Shown here: one piece after another, positions 1-7,158 of the stretch | Numbering within the stretch: the first letter of the stretch is position 1 | How the letters are laid out: each line of letters starts with the position of its first letter | Source of the DNA: Actinomycetes bacterium | GTDB taxonomy: Bacteria > Actinomycetota > Actinomycetes > Actinomycetales > Microbacteriaceae | DNA: 19,159 nt | Reading direction: 5' to 3' | Assembly: GCA_023450335.1 (NCBI GenBank) | Contig: JAEXHA010000007.1 | Coordinates: forward strand, 1 to 19,159 | Made by a program: the position numbers and the translations under genes | Notes under the pieces: generated by a model | The model's database searches: none | Told to the model about the DNA's origin: nothing | The model's input: only the letters and a program-made list of their open reading frames with translations

Positions 1-669
1 GAGTTCGGCAGCAGCCTCGGCCGCGCCCCTGCCCCATCGGAACGGCGACACCGTCGGATCGCCGGCGATCCAGAACCGCCAGGGGAAGACCGAGGTGCCG
101 GCCACACCGGCCACCCCCACCCGGGGCCCGGTCGCGATGTCGGTCACCGGCTCGTCCCGCAGCCACAGCTGCGCGCGCGCCCCCTCCCGGGGCTGGGCGG
201 TGACCGCGTCGATCCCGTCGTGGCGGGGATGCCGGAGTCCGATGGCGTCGCCGAGCCGGCCCGGCCCGCGTGCCAGTTCGCGGGGCGTGCGAGCGGCCCG
301 GCGGCGCGCGAACGCGGCATCCTGTCCCTCGATGACCTCGCCGGCGCGCAGCAGCACCCCACCGGCTTCACCCGCGGGCCCACACACCACGTTGACGCAC
401 GAGTGGATGCCGTGGCTCAGGTACACGTACAGGTGGCCCGGCTCGCCCCACATCGTCGCGTTGCGGGCGGTGCGTCCCATCCGCGCGTGCGACCCGGGGT
501 CGGGGGTCTCTCCGGTGCCCTGCCCGTGGTAGGCCTCGACCTCGGTGATGCGCACCGCGACGGTGACGCCGTCGGCGGTGACACGCAGCACGCCGCCCAG
601 CAGGCGCGGCGCGACCTCCAGCGGCAGTGCGCTGAGGTCCCTGCGGGTGGCGGCGACGAGGGCGCTCAT
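1..669 (-). CDS. DNA-3-methyladenine glycosylase, AAG/MPG family (3' end outside window)
   Basis: Base-excision repair enzyme that removes alkylated purines such as 3-methyladenine from DNA. The frame stays open from ATG at 669 to base 1, giving 223 codons with no stop. The family usually runs about 190-220 residues, so only a few residues should be missing. Visible family features: ITEVEAYHG at about 41-49, where Glu45 lines up with the catalytic glutamate and Tyr47 with the base-stacking tyrosine of human AAG; SHARMGRTARN (60-70), carrying the active-site His61; and HLYVYLSHGIHSCVNVV (79-95). GPGRLGDAIG (135-144) is also typical. The start overlaps the stop of the upstream gene as ATGA (666-669), so translation is probably coupled. 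It is the last visible gene of the zinc operon, although nothing in its chemistry is zinc-related. Family assignment is firm. Confidence 0.92.
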   Translation of the reverse strand, partial: MSALVAATRRDLSALPLEVAPRLLGGVLRVTADGVTVAVRITEVEAYHGQGTGETPDPGSHARMGRTARNATMWGEPGHLYVYLSHGIHSCVNVVCGPAGEAGGVLLRAGEVIEGQDAAFARRRAARTPRELARGPGRLGDAIGLRHPRHDGIDAVTAQPREGARAQLWLRDEPVTDIATGPRVGVAGVAGTSVFPWRFWIAGDPTVSPFRWGRGAAEAAAEL

Positions 670-2090
670 ACCGGCGGTCCGTTCTGGCACCACGAGATGC
701 CCAGGCCGGCCAGGTCGACCACCGGCGAGCCGTCGTCGAGCGCGACGATGCGGGTCTCGAGGCGGCGGGGCAGGGGCAGCAGGTAGCCGTCGTAGGGGTT
801 GTTCACGGCGTCGGGTGCGACCAGCAGTGCCGCATAGCGGCCGCTGGGCGAGACGCAGGTGTGCAGGAGCGTGTCGTCGGGGGCGACCGAGGCGACCACG
901 GTCGCGGCGCCGTCGGCACTCACCACCGCGACGTCGGTCGACAGCAGGTCGAAGCCGTCGACCTGAGCGAGCACGCGCAGGGTCGCGCCGCTCGACCCGG
1001 GCAGCGGCGTGATGGTGCCGGGCTGCCCGTCGGCGGGTGCGGTGGCCGCCAGCGGCTGCTCCTGCGCCGTGGCGAGATCGATCACGACCGGCCCGTCGAC
1101 GCGCTCGATGATCGCCTGCGACGCGCCGCGTGCGATGCCGTCGATGCCGATAGCGGTGCCCAGGGCCACCGTCTCGGCACCGGAGACGAGGTTCAGCGCA
1201 CCGTCGAAGGTGAGCATGAGGATGCTGTCGGTGCCGGGCACGAACCGCCAGTCGATCACGCGCGGGTCGCCGCCGGCGAGGGCCACCGCAGTGGGCGGGG
1301 CCTCGGTATCGGCCGGCTGCAGCGAGGCCGTGTACAGCGCGCTCTCGCGACCGCCGTCTGCGCCGATGTCGGCATCGGTGAAGGTGTAGCCGACCATGTC
1401 GCCGCGATCGGCGCTCTGCAGGTTGCTGACCACGCCGTCGCCCGGCAGCGCCAGCTCACGCTCATCGTCGCCGTCGCGGTCGGTCACGACCAGGTGCGAG
1501 CGCCCGGCATCGTCGAGCGTCGAGATGACCAGGTGCGTGCGCGTGGCCCGGAAGTCCTCGATGTGGGGGTGGCGGAACACCGCGTGTGCGTCGCCGCCGA
1601 CGTCGGTGCGGAAGATCGTGTCTTCGTCCTCGCCGCGCTGCAGCAGCTGGAACTCGAGCACCGGCGTGGTGAACGTCTTCTCGAGAGCGGATGCCGCCCC
1701 TCCGCCGATGGCGGTGACGTCGGCGATGCGGACCGTGTACTCGGTGTCGTCCCACAGCGGCAGGGCGAATCGCACGCCGACGCTGCGGCCCGACGTGTCG
1801 ACGGTGAACTCCGCCGCGGGCGTCACGCTCACCTGCTCGGCGTCGACGTCGGCGAGCGCCTGGGTGGTGGTGAAGATGACGCGTGAGCCGGATGCCGCGA
1901 CGGCGGCCTCCGGGTCGACCTGCACGCCCGTCACGCGCGGCCCCTGCACGAGCGAGAGGGCGGCGCCGCCGAGGGCCACCGCGGCGATGACGGCCACCAC
2001 GACGATGAAGGTCGAGGTGAACGCGCGCCCACGGCGCCGCTGCGCGCGGCCGCGCCGGGTCTCGGTGCTCGCCGCCACGTCAGTACTCAT
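666..2090 (-). CDS. Membrane-anchored surface protein with Ig-like (SbsA-type) domain and probable beta-propeller
   Basis: Protein of 474 residues, function unknown. An Arg-rich N-terminus (about 13-24) is followed by one hydrophobic segment (about 27-49), which suggests an N-in, C-out membrane anchor. Residues about 52-142 resemble a bacterial Ig-like/SbsA-type domain: VDPEAAV, strand-rich, then VGVRFALPLWDDTEYTVRIADV and a closing FTTP. The rest is beta-rich with repeated WRFVPGTDSILMLTF- and LVVTDRDGDDE-like stretches, as in TolB/WD-like propellers. The start is taken at ATG 2090 (MSTDVAAS), which overlaps the upstream stop by 11 bases; the frame stays open upstream to 2159, but there it lies wholly inside the preceding gene. 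Two Cys near the C-terminus (HTCVSPSG and SWCQNGP) could form a disulfide. It belongs to the zinc operon by position. A ligand or partner cannot be named from sequence. Confidence 0.8.
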   Translation of the reverse strand: MSTDVAASTETRRGRAQRRRGRAFTSTFIVVVAVIAAVALGGAALSLVQGPRVTGVQVDPEAAVAASGSRVIFTTTQALADVDAEQVSVTPAAEFTVDTSGRSVGVRFALPLWDDTEYTVRIADVTAIGGGAASALEKTFTTPVLEFQLLQRGEDEDTIFRTDVGGDAHAVFRHPHIEDFRATRTHLVISTLDDAGRSHLVVTDRDGDDERELALPGDGVVSNLQSADRGDMVGYTFTDADIGADGGRESALYTASLQPADTEAPPTAVALAGGDPRVIDWRFVPGTDSILMLTFDGALNLVSGAETVALGTAIGIDGIARGASQAIIERVDGPVVIDLATAQEQPLAATAPADGQPGTITPLPGSSGATLRVLAQVDGFDLLSTDVAVVSADGAATVVASVAPDDTLLHTCVSPSGRYAALLVAPDAVNNPYDGYLLPLPRRLETRIVALDDGSPVVDLAGLGISWCQNGPPV

Positions 2091-2883
2091 AGGGATCGTC
2101 GGGGGCGGCGATCTGCTCGACCTGAGCGTCGGCGATCTGCAGGTGACCGTCCACGTCACGGATGGTGCCGGTCACCGTGACCCACTCGCCGGTGGCGGGG
2201 ACCTCGCCGGCGGCGACGGGGATGCTGGCCGGCTGAGCATCGATGACGCAGTGGGTGACGACCAGCCGCGTGAGATCGAAGCCGTCGTCGCCGGGGGTCA
2301 CGAAGCCGGTGAGCACGATCTCGTCGCCGTCGAAGGCCTCGGGGTTGGTCGCGGTGGCGAACACGCTCGCCCATTCGCCGACCCCGAATGAGGCGGTGTC
2401 TCCGGTGACGGCCAGCGCGACGGTGTCGGCGCCCTGGAACAGCGGGGGCGTGCCGGTGTCGCGCGAGATCGCGATGTCGGCCGACAGCGTCGCGGGCGGC
2501 ACCAGCAGCATGGCCCCCACGACGCCGGTGGCGAGCACGCCGCCGGTGACGGTGGCCAGGGTGCCGACGGTCGGCCCGGGCCGTGAGCGTGTCGCAGCTC
2601 GTGTGGCGCCGCCGTGATCGTGCGCGTCGCCGTGGCCGTGCACGCCGCCGTGATCGTGCGCGCCGCCGTGATCGTGCCCGTGGTCCTCCTCGGCGCCCAG
2701 CGGCAGCGCGAAGCTCCAGACGGCGCCGATCAGCAGCAGGACCGCCATCGACACCGCGAACCACGACGATTCCGGGTTGATGTACAGGCCCAGCCGGCCC
2801 CGCGCCGCCAGGGTGACGGTGACGGCGGCGATCGCGGCGGCCAGCCCCACGCCCAGCAGGCGGGTGGCCAGACGTCGCGTCAT
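2080..2883 (-). CDS. TIGR03943-family putative permease subunit, His-rich
   Basis: Protein of 267 residues from ATG 2883, resembling the TIGR03943 family (B. subtilis YcgQ type), which typically accompanies a DUF318 permease as it does here. There are two N-terminal membrane segments (about 10-27 and 41-61), then a His/Asp/Gly-rich cytoplasmic or loop stretch (68-92) made of HDHGGA-like units, then a third hydrophobic segment (about 108-129), then an extracytoplasmic domain with LTRLVVTHCVIDAQP (204-218) resembling the conserved cysteine motif of the family. The domain after it (GEWVTVTGTIRDVDGHLQI) looks like a small beta-barrel. An alternative TTG start at 2898 would overlap the permease stop; ATG 2883, seven bases past that stop, is preferred, although neither has a strong Shine-Dalgarno. 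The His-rich stretch fits metal binding, probably zinc given the operon. The exact transport role is unproven. Confidence 0.85.
   Translation of the reverse strand: MTRRLATRLLGVGLAAAIAAVTVTLAARGRLGLYINPESSWFAVSMAVLLLIGAVWSFALPLGAEEDHGHDHGGAHDHGGVHGHGDAHDHGGATRAATRSRPGPTVGTLATVTGGVLATGVVGAMLLVPPATLSADIAISRDTGTPPLFQGADTVALAVTGDTASFGVGEWASVFATATNPEAFDGDEIVLTGFVTPGDDGFDLTRLVVTHCVIDAQPASIPVAAGEVPATGEWVTVTGTIRDVDGHLQIADAQVEQIAAPDDPYEY
2608..2679 (-). repeat. Four 18-bp tandem repeats encoding HDHGGA-type units
   Basis: Four head-to-tail 18-base units (2608-2625, 2626-2643, 2644-2661, 2662-2679) lie inside the TIGR03943-family gene. Units 1 and 3 are identical, unit 4 differs by one base, and unit 2 is the most diverged (HGHGD). 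Read on the minus strand each unit gives six residues rich in His, Asp and Gly, a likely metal-binding tract that can grow or shrink by slippage without breaking the frame. Confidence 0.85.
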
Positions 2884-2890
2884 CGAGCGC

Positions 2891-3934
2891 TCATGCAACG
2901 AGGTTCACCACCGTTCCGATCGCGGCGGCCGACACCACGACGACGACCACGAGCCCGGCCAGCACCTTCGTGCGGAAGGTGGTGCGCAGCAGCGCCAGCA
3001 TCTTCACATCGACCAGCGGCCCCACCAGCAGAAAGGCGACGAGCGATCCGGGGGTGAACGTCGAGGCGAACGACAGTGCGAAGAAGGAGTCGACGTTCGA
3101 GCAGATCGACACCACCATCGCCAGGGCGATCATGGCCACGATCGACAGCGCCGGGTTCGACCCGATCGCCAGCAGCACGTCGCGGGGCACGAGCACCTGC
3201 ACGGCGCCGGCCAGTGCCGACCCGATGACCAGGGCCGGCATGACCGCCCGCAGTTCGACCACGAACTGGGAAAGGCTGCGGCGGCCTCGGCCTCCGGCAT
3301 CCACCCCGCCCTCGGCGACCTCGCACGCCGCCCGGAACCGGTCGGTGACCAGCCCGTCCGGGTCGGGATGCCGGCTGTACAGCCAGCCGATGAGATTCGC
3401 GATCGCATAGCCGCCCAGCAGCCGCGCGATGAGCACGCCGTCGTCGAAACCGAACGCCTGGTGGGTCGTGATGATGACGATCGGGTTCACGATCGGCGCG
3501 GCGATGAGGAAGGTCAAGGTCTCGGGCACCGAGAAGCCGCGCATCATCAGGCCGCGGGCGAACGGCACGTTGCCGCACTCGCACACCGGCACGAGCATGC
3601 CCAGCAGCGACAGCACCGCGCGACGGGCCCACGGGTTGCGTGGCATCCACCGCTCGATGACCCCCGGCGGCACCCACACCTGCACGACGATCGAGAGGAC
3701 GACCCCGAGCACGACGAACGGCAGCGATTCGATCAGCACGCTCAGCGCGAGGGTCACGCCGTCCTGCGCGCGCGTGGGCAGGGGGGATGCCGGGGAGATC
3801 ACCGCGAGGGCGACCAGGGCCCCGACCACGAGCACGCCGATGCCCAGCGCCACCAGGGTCCTGCCCGGCGCCGGGCCGCGCTGGGGTGCGGGGTCACCGG
3901 TCGGGCGCGCGCGTGCGGTGTCAGCCCGCGACAC
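2891..3934 (-). CDS. DUF318/ArsP-like permease, probable partner of the TIGR03943 protein
   Basis: Polytopic membrane protein, about 347 residues from GTG 3934. It carries the permease hallmark in the first half (LVPVCECGNVPFARGLMMRG, then FLIAAPIVNPIVIITTHQAF) and a second-half counterpart (VVSICSNVDSFFALSFAS, then LLVGPLVDVKML), the usual two-fold repeat of this family. The Cys residues in PVCECGN are conserved in the family and may touch the substrate. GTG 3934 overlaps the end of zur and has GAGG just upstream. A later GTG at 3853 with AGGA five bases before it would remove only a Pro/Arg-rich leader and is a real alternative. Homologues near zinc genes are often predicted Zur targets, and the position here supports a divalent-metal role, but the substrate is not shown by sequence. 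Confidence 0.87.
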   Translation of the reverse strand: MSRADTARARPTGDPAPQRGPAPGRTLVALGIGVLVVGALVALAVISPASPLPTRAQDGVTLALSVLIESLPFVVLGVVLSIVVQVWVPPGVIERWMPRNPWARRAVLSLLGMLVPVCECGNVPFARGLMMRGFSVPETLTFLIAAPIVNPIVIITTHQAFGFDDGVLIARLLGGYAIANLIGWLYSRHPDPDGLVTDRFRAACEVAEGGVDAGGRGRRSLSQFVVELRAVMPALVIGSALAGAVQVLVPRDVLLAIGSNPALSIVAMIALAMVVSICSNVDSFFALSFASTFTPGSLVAFLLVGPLVDVKMLALLRTTFRTKVLAGLVVVVVVSAAAIGTVVNLVA

Positions 3935-4325
3935 GGTTCCTCGCGGTGCACTGCGCGCACAGCCCGAAGATGTCGACGACGTGCTCGGCCTGCGTGAAAC
4001 CGTGGGTCGCGGCGGTGCGCTGGGCCCATTCTTCGACATCGCGCGCCTGGATCTCGACGGTCGTGCCGCACGACCGGCAGATCAGGTGGTGGTGGTGCCC
4101 ATCACTCGCGCAGGCCCGGTAGATGGCCTCGCCCTCGGGGCTCTGCAGCTGATCGGCGTCGCCGTTGGCGGCGAGTGTCGCCAGGGCCCGGTACACGGTC
4201 GCCAGACCGATGCCGGTGTTGTCGTCGCGCAGCGTCGCGTGCAGGTCCTGGGCGCTCACGAAACCCTCGGCGGCGGCGAGTGCGGTGCGCACCCGCTCCC
4301 GCTGCCAGGTGTTGCGCTGAGCCAT
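3921..4325 (-). CDS. zur: Zinc uptake regulator, Fur family
   Basis: Zinc-responsive repressor of 134 residues. The N-terminal winged helix includes the DNA-recognition helix region GLATVYRALATL (40-51), typical of Fur proteins. The hinge and dimer domain has DGHHHHLICRSCG (75-87), giving the regulatory-site histidines, and two CxxC pairs (Cys83/Cys86 and Cys123/Cys126) that form the structural zinc site. The call of Zur rather than Fur rests on context: it sits inside a znuACB operon that starts with a matching palindrome. It begins ten bases after the znuB stop and overlaps the next gene by 14 bases. Because it lies downstream of the box it should bind, it probably represses its own synthesis when zinc is plentiful. 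The ribosome binding site is weak, so coupling to znuB is likely. Confidence 0.93.
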   Translation of the reverse strand: MAQRNTWQRERVRTALAAAEGFVSAQDLHATLRDDNTGIGLATVYRALATLAANGDADQLQSPEGEAIYRACASDGHHHHLICRSCGTTVEIQARDVEEWAQRTAATHGFTQAEHVVDIFGLCAQCTARNRVAG

Positions 4326-4335
4326 GCCCCGGAGT

Positions 4336-5220
4336 CTACCCAGCGGCGGTGAGTGCGGGCTGGGCGGTGCGGCGCACCCGATCGCGACGTCCGCCGATGA
4401 CGCGACAGGCCAGATAGATGAGGAACGAGAGCGTCGTGATGTAGGGGCTGACCGGCAGGGTGCCCATGACCGCCAGGAGGATGCCGCCCACGGCGGAGAC
4501 GAATCCGAACAGCGCCGACAGAACCGGCACGGCGATCGGTCCCGACGCGATGCGCATCGCGGCGGCCGCCGGGGTGACCAGCAGGGCCATGACCAGCAGG
4601 GCGCCGATGATGTGCACGGCCACCGCCACCGTCAGTCCCAGCAGCAGCATGAACGCGAGGGAGACCGCGGTGGTGGGAACGCCCCGGGCGGCGGCGGCCT
4701 GCGGGTCGAGCGAGTCGAACCGCAGCGGGCGCCAGATGAGGACGAGGGCCACGAGCACGATGACCGAGATGCCGATGAGCCAGCCCAGCTCGCCGGTCTG
4801 CACCGACACGATCTGCCCGGTGAGCAGGCTGAACCGGTTCGCGCTGCGGCCGTCGTAGAGCGAGAGGAACAAGATGCCCAGGCCCAGACCGAACGACATG
4901 AGCACGCCGACGATCGAGTTGCGCTCGCGCGCGCGGACGCCCAGCCACCCGATGAGTCCGGCGGCCACGAGCGATCCGACGATCGACCCGGTGACCACGT
5001 CGGCGCCGACCAGCAGCGCCGCGGCCGCGCCGGCGAACGACAGCTCGCTGATGCCGTGCACGGCGAAGGCCATGTCGCGCTGGATGACGAAGACGCCGAT
5101 GAGCCCGCCGACCAGGCCCAGCACGGCGCCGGCCCAGACGGAGTTGCCGACCAGGGCCAGCACTTCGCCGTAGTAGGGCAGGCCGCCGAACATCGCGTCC
5201 CACACCTCGCCCCAGTTCAC
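4336..5220 (-). CDS. znuB: Zinc ABC transporter permease
   Basis: Membrane permease of 294 residues, ABC-3 family (ZnuB/MntB/TroC type), which forms the zinc channel with the ATPase encoded just upstream. Repeated hydrophobic segments run through the whole length. Family stretches are visible: GLIGVFVIQRDMAFAVHGISELSFAGAA near the N-terminus, LDPQAAAARGVPTT in the middle (the coupling region that contacts the ATPase), and HIIGALLVMALLVTPAAAAM, a strong ABC-3 signature. The start is GTG 5220, whose GTGA overlaps the znuC stop. The frame continues upstream but only as an antisense-free shadow of znuC. The C-terminus is basic and Arg-rich, facing the cytoplasm. Confidence 0.94.
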   Translation of the reverse strand: MNWGEVWDAMFGGLPYYGEVLALVGNSVWAGAVLGLVGGLIGVFVIQRDMAFAVHGISELSFAGAAAALLVGADVVTGSIVGSLVAAGLIGWLGVRARERNSIVGVLMSFGLGLGILFLSLYDGRSANRFSLLTGQIVSVQTGELGWLIGISVIVLVALVLIWRPLRFDSLDPQAAAARGVPTTAVSLAFMLLLGLTVAVAVHIIGALLVMALLVTPAAAAMRIASGPIAVPVLSALFGFVSAVGGILLAVMGTLPVSPYITTLSFLIYLACRVIGGRRDRVRRTAQPALTAAG

Positions 5221-6029
5221 AGGTCCTCCCCGTGATCGTGGTGGTGATGGTGCGATTCTTCGGCGTCGGGCGCACCGACCACGACCAGACGGTCGCCGGC
5301 GCGCAGCACGAACACCGGAGCGCCGTAGAGGTCGGTGAGCACGGGTGAGGTCAGCACATCCTTGGGCTTGCCGAGGGTGAAGCGGCCACCTGCCAGGTAC
5401 AGGATGCGGTCGACCTTGCCCAGCACGGGGTTGATGTCGTGGGTGACCAGCAGCACGGCGGCGCCCGATCGGCGGTGCTCGTCGATCATCCGCACGACGG
5501 CCTGCTGGTTGGCCAGGTCGAGGCTCGTGAGCGGCTCGTCGCACAGCAGCAGCCGCGGGTCGTCGGCCAGCGCCTGGCCCACGCGCAGGCGCTGCTGCTC
5601 GCCGCCGGAGAGGCTGCCGATGGGCCGGTCGGCGAAGGCGGTCGCCCCCACGGCCTCGATCAGGGCATCGACGCGCTGTCGCTCGCCGCGTCGCGGGATG
5701 GGCAGTCCGAAGCGGTGGCCGTCGACGCCCAAGGCGACGAGGTCGCGCCCCCGCATCGCGGTGTCGCGCGGCAGCGGGCGCGCCTGCGGCAGGTAGCCGA
5801 TGCGACGGTTGCCGCGGCGATGCACCGGTTCGCCGAGTGCGACGATCTCGCCCTCGCTCAGCGGCACGAGCCCGAGGATCGCACGCAGGAGCGTGGTCTT
5901 GCCCGAGCCACTGGGGCCGAGCACGGCGATGAGCTCACCAGGCTCGACGTCGAGGTCGAGACCGCTCCACAGCTCGCGGTCGTCCCGGCGCAGCGCGGCA
6001 CCGCGGATCTGCAGCGGTAACGAGCTCAC
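5217..6029 (-). CDS. znuC: Zinc ABC transporter ATPase with His-rich C-terminal tail
   Basis: ATP-binding subunit, 270 residues, driving zinc import. All nucleotide-binding motifs are intact: Walker A GPSGSGKT (38-45), Q-loop Gln82, signature LSGGEQ (140-145), Walker B LLLCDEP (160-166), D-loop SLD, and switch His197 in VTHD. It starts at GTG 6029, overlapping the znuA stop by four bases, and ends in a four-base overlap with znuB, so the three subunits should be made in step. Its last 12 residues carry six histidines with Asp and Glu. That tail lies past the ATPase fold and could sense or hold cytoplasmic zinc; this is inference. Confidence 0.95.
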   Translation of the reverse strand: MSSLPLQIRGAALRRDDRELWSGLDLDVEPGELIAVLGPSGSGKTTLLRAILGLVPLSEGEIVALGEPVHRRGNRRIGYLPQARPLPRDTAMRGRDLVALGVDGHRFGLPIPRRGERQRVDALIEAVGATAFADRPIGSLSGGEQQRLRVGQALADDPRLLLCDEPLTSLDLANQQAVVRMIDEHRRSGAAVLLVTHDINPVLGKVDRILYLAGGRFTLGKPKDVLTSPVLTDLYGAPVFVLRAGDRLVVVGAPDAEESHHHHHDHGEDL

Positions 6030-6994
6030 CTCGAAAGCGTACCGGCGAGGTCGGCGATGTTCTGCGCCATCCAGGTGAGGTAGGTCTCGCCCTCGGGCAC
6101 GAGTTCGGTGGCCTCGAGCACCGGGATGTCCTGCGCGGTCGCGGCGTCGATCACCTGGGTGGTCTCGGCACCGCCGGTCTGCGCGTTGGCGACGAGCACG
6201 GCGACATCCCCCGACTCGATGACCCGCAGCGCTTCGAGCAGGCTGACCGGCGGCACATCCTGCCCCTCCTCCACGGCTTCGCTGAACGCGGCGGGCGTGA
6301 CATTGACCAGGCCCGCCGCCGTCGTCAGGTACAGGGGCACCGGCTCGGTCACGAAGACCTGGGTGCCCTCGTGGGCGGCGGCGATGTCGTGGAGGGCCGC
6401 GTCGAGGTCGTCGACGGCACCCGTGAACGCCGCAGCGTTCTCGGTGTACGTCGCGGCGCGGTCGGGGTCGACCTCACCGAGTTCGTGCGCGATGTCTTCG
6501 GCGAGGTGAGCCATGGTGTGCGGGTCGTACCAGACGTGTTCGTTGAAGCCTTCGATGTGGTCGTGGCCGGCGTGGTCGTCGTGATCGTGCTCGTCTGCCT
6601 CGTCATGACCGTGCCCCTCGTTGCCCGGATAGTCGTGCGAGAAGGTGACGGCGTTGAGCACGACCGCATCGGTTCCGCTCGCGTCGACGAGGTCGTCGAT
6701 GAACGAGTCGTACCCGCCCCCGTTGGCGACGATCAGATCGGCCTGCCTGATGGTGAGCTGGTCGCGCGCCGACGCCTCATACGCGTGCGGGTCCTGCGAC
6801 AGCGATGAGACGATCGCGGTGACCTCGACCGTTTCGCCCCCGATGGCCTCGACGATCGAACCGTAGACGCTGGTGGATGCCGCGACGCGCACCGTCCCGT
6901 CCGACTCGGCGCCGGATGGGCTTGAGGCGCAGCCGGCCAGGGTGAGGGCGGCGGCCGCAGCGAGCGCGACGAGGGCGGGGGTTCTGCGGTTCAC
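6026..6994 (-). CDS. znuA: Zinc ABC transporter substrate-binding lipoprotein
   Basis: Extracellular zinc-binding lipoprotein of 322 residues (cluster A-I family). The N-terminus has a basic head, a hydrophobic core and lipobox LAGC with lipidated Cys22. Metal-site features: SQDPHAYE with His70, a His/Asp-rich mobile loop (about 120-146), and HVWYDP with His153. Where many ZnuA proteins have a third histidine, this one reads VTEPVPLY with Glu217, so a carboxylate may complete the site. The start codon is GTG 6994; the ATG two bases earlier is out of frame and followed directly by TGA. There is no Shine-Dalgarno, and the -10 box ends seven bases before the GTG, pointing to a leaderless message. 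It is the first gene of the zinc operon, under the Zur box. Confidence 0.95.
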   Translation of the reverse strand: MNRRTPALVALAAAAALTLAGCASSPSGAESDGTVRVAASTSVYGSIVEAIGGETVEVTAIVSSLSQDPHAYEASARDQLTIRQADLIVANGGGYDSFIDDLVDASGTDAVVLNAVTFSHDYPGNEGHGHDEADEHDHDDHAGHDHIEGFNEHVWYDPHTMAHLAEDIAHELGEVDPDRAATYTENAAAFTGAVDDLDAALHDIAAAHEGTQVFVTEPVPLYLTTAAGLVNVTPAAFSEAVEEGQDVPPVSLLEALRVIESGDVAVLVANAQTGGAETTQVIDAATAQDIPVLEATELVPEGETYLTWMAQNIADLAGTLSR

Positions 6995-7001
6995 ATCGAC
7001 G

Positions 7002-7031
7002 ATTATACCCGCTATTGATAATCGTTCTCAA
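7002..7031 (-). promoter_or_regulatory. znuA promoter (-35 TTGAGA, -10 TATAAT)
   Basis: On the minus strand TTGAGA (7031-7026) and a perfect TATAAT (7007-7002) are 18 bases apart, a strong housekeeping-type promoter. The expected start point falls at about 6996-6994, on or beside the znuA GTG. The -35 element lies inside the Zur palindrome, so bound Zur would block polymerase. Confidence 0.8.
7015..7031. promoter_or_regulatory. Zur box (TTGATAATCGTTCTCAA)
   Basis: A 17-base imperfect palindrome with matching ends (TTGA/TCAA) and an AT-rich body, close to known Zur/Fur-family operators of the TGAnAATnATTnTCA type. It is the only such site seen in the window. It overlaps the -35 of znuA, and a Fur-family repressor gene lies in the same operon. 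It also ends 25 bases before the flagellin -35 on the other strand. Confidence 0.82.
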
Positions 7032-7056
7032 CATAGATCCGCGGTGGATTGATCCC

Positions 7057-7083
7057 TAACCTCCGGGCCGCCGCTGCCGATAG
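7057..7083 (+). promoter_or_regulatory. Flagellar sigma-28/WhiG-type promoter of flagellin
   Basis: TAAC (7057-7060), 15 bases, then GCCGATAG (7076-7083). This matches the TAAA-N15-GCCGATAA class recognised by FliA/SigD/WhiG sigma factors. Transcription should start near 7090, giving a leader of about 70 bases. Confidence 0.9.
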
Positions 7084-7092
7084 AGCGCAGCA

Positions 7093-7131
7093 GGAGTCCA
7101 CGGATGGACTCCGGGACCCAGGACGGGTCTC
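7093..7131 (+). promoter_or_regulatory. Two tandem hairpins with GGA loops in the flagellin leader
   Basis: Hairpin 1 has a perfect 8-bp stem (GGAGTCCA 7093-7100, TGGACTCC 7105-7112) with loop CGGA. Hairpin 2 follows at once: GGGACCC (7113-7119), loop AGGAC (7120-7124), GGGTCTC (7125-7131), 7 bp with one G-U pair. GGA in a hairpin loop is the core of a CsrA site. A third GGA lies in the Shine-Dalgarno at 7148-7153. Confidence 0.7.
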
Positions 7132-7158
7132 GCTCATCCCACACCACGGAGGAACACC

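Noticed and set aside
861..1886. A 341-codon plus-strand frame opposite the surface protein gene
   Set aside because: No motif, no ribosome site, biased composition; the minus-strand protein has an anchor and domain structure.
2608..2679. Repeats that could suggest a CRISPR or other array
   Set aside because: The units are contiguous without spacers, keep the reading frame and encode a His-rich tract.
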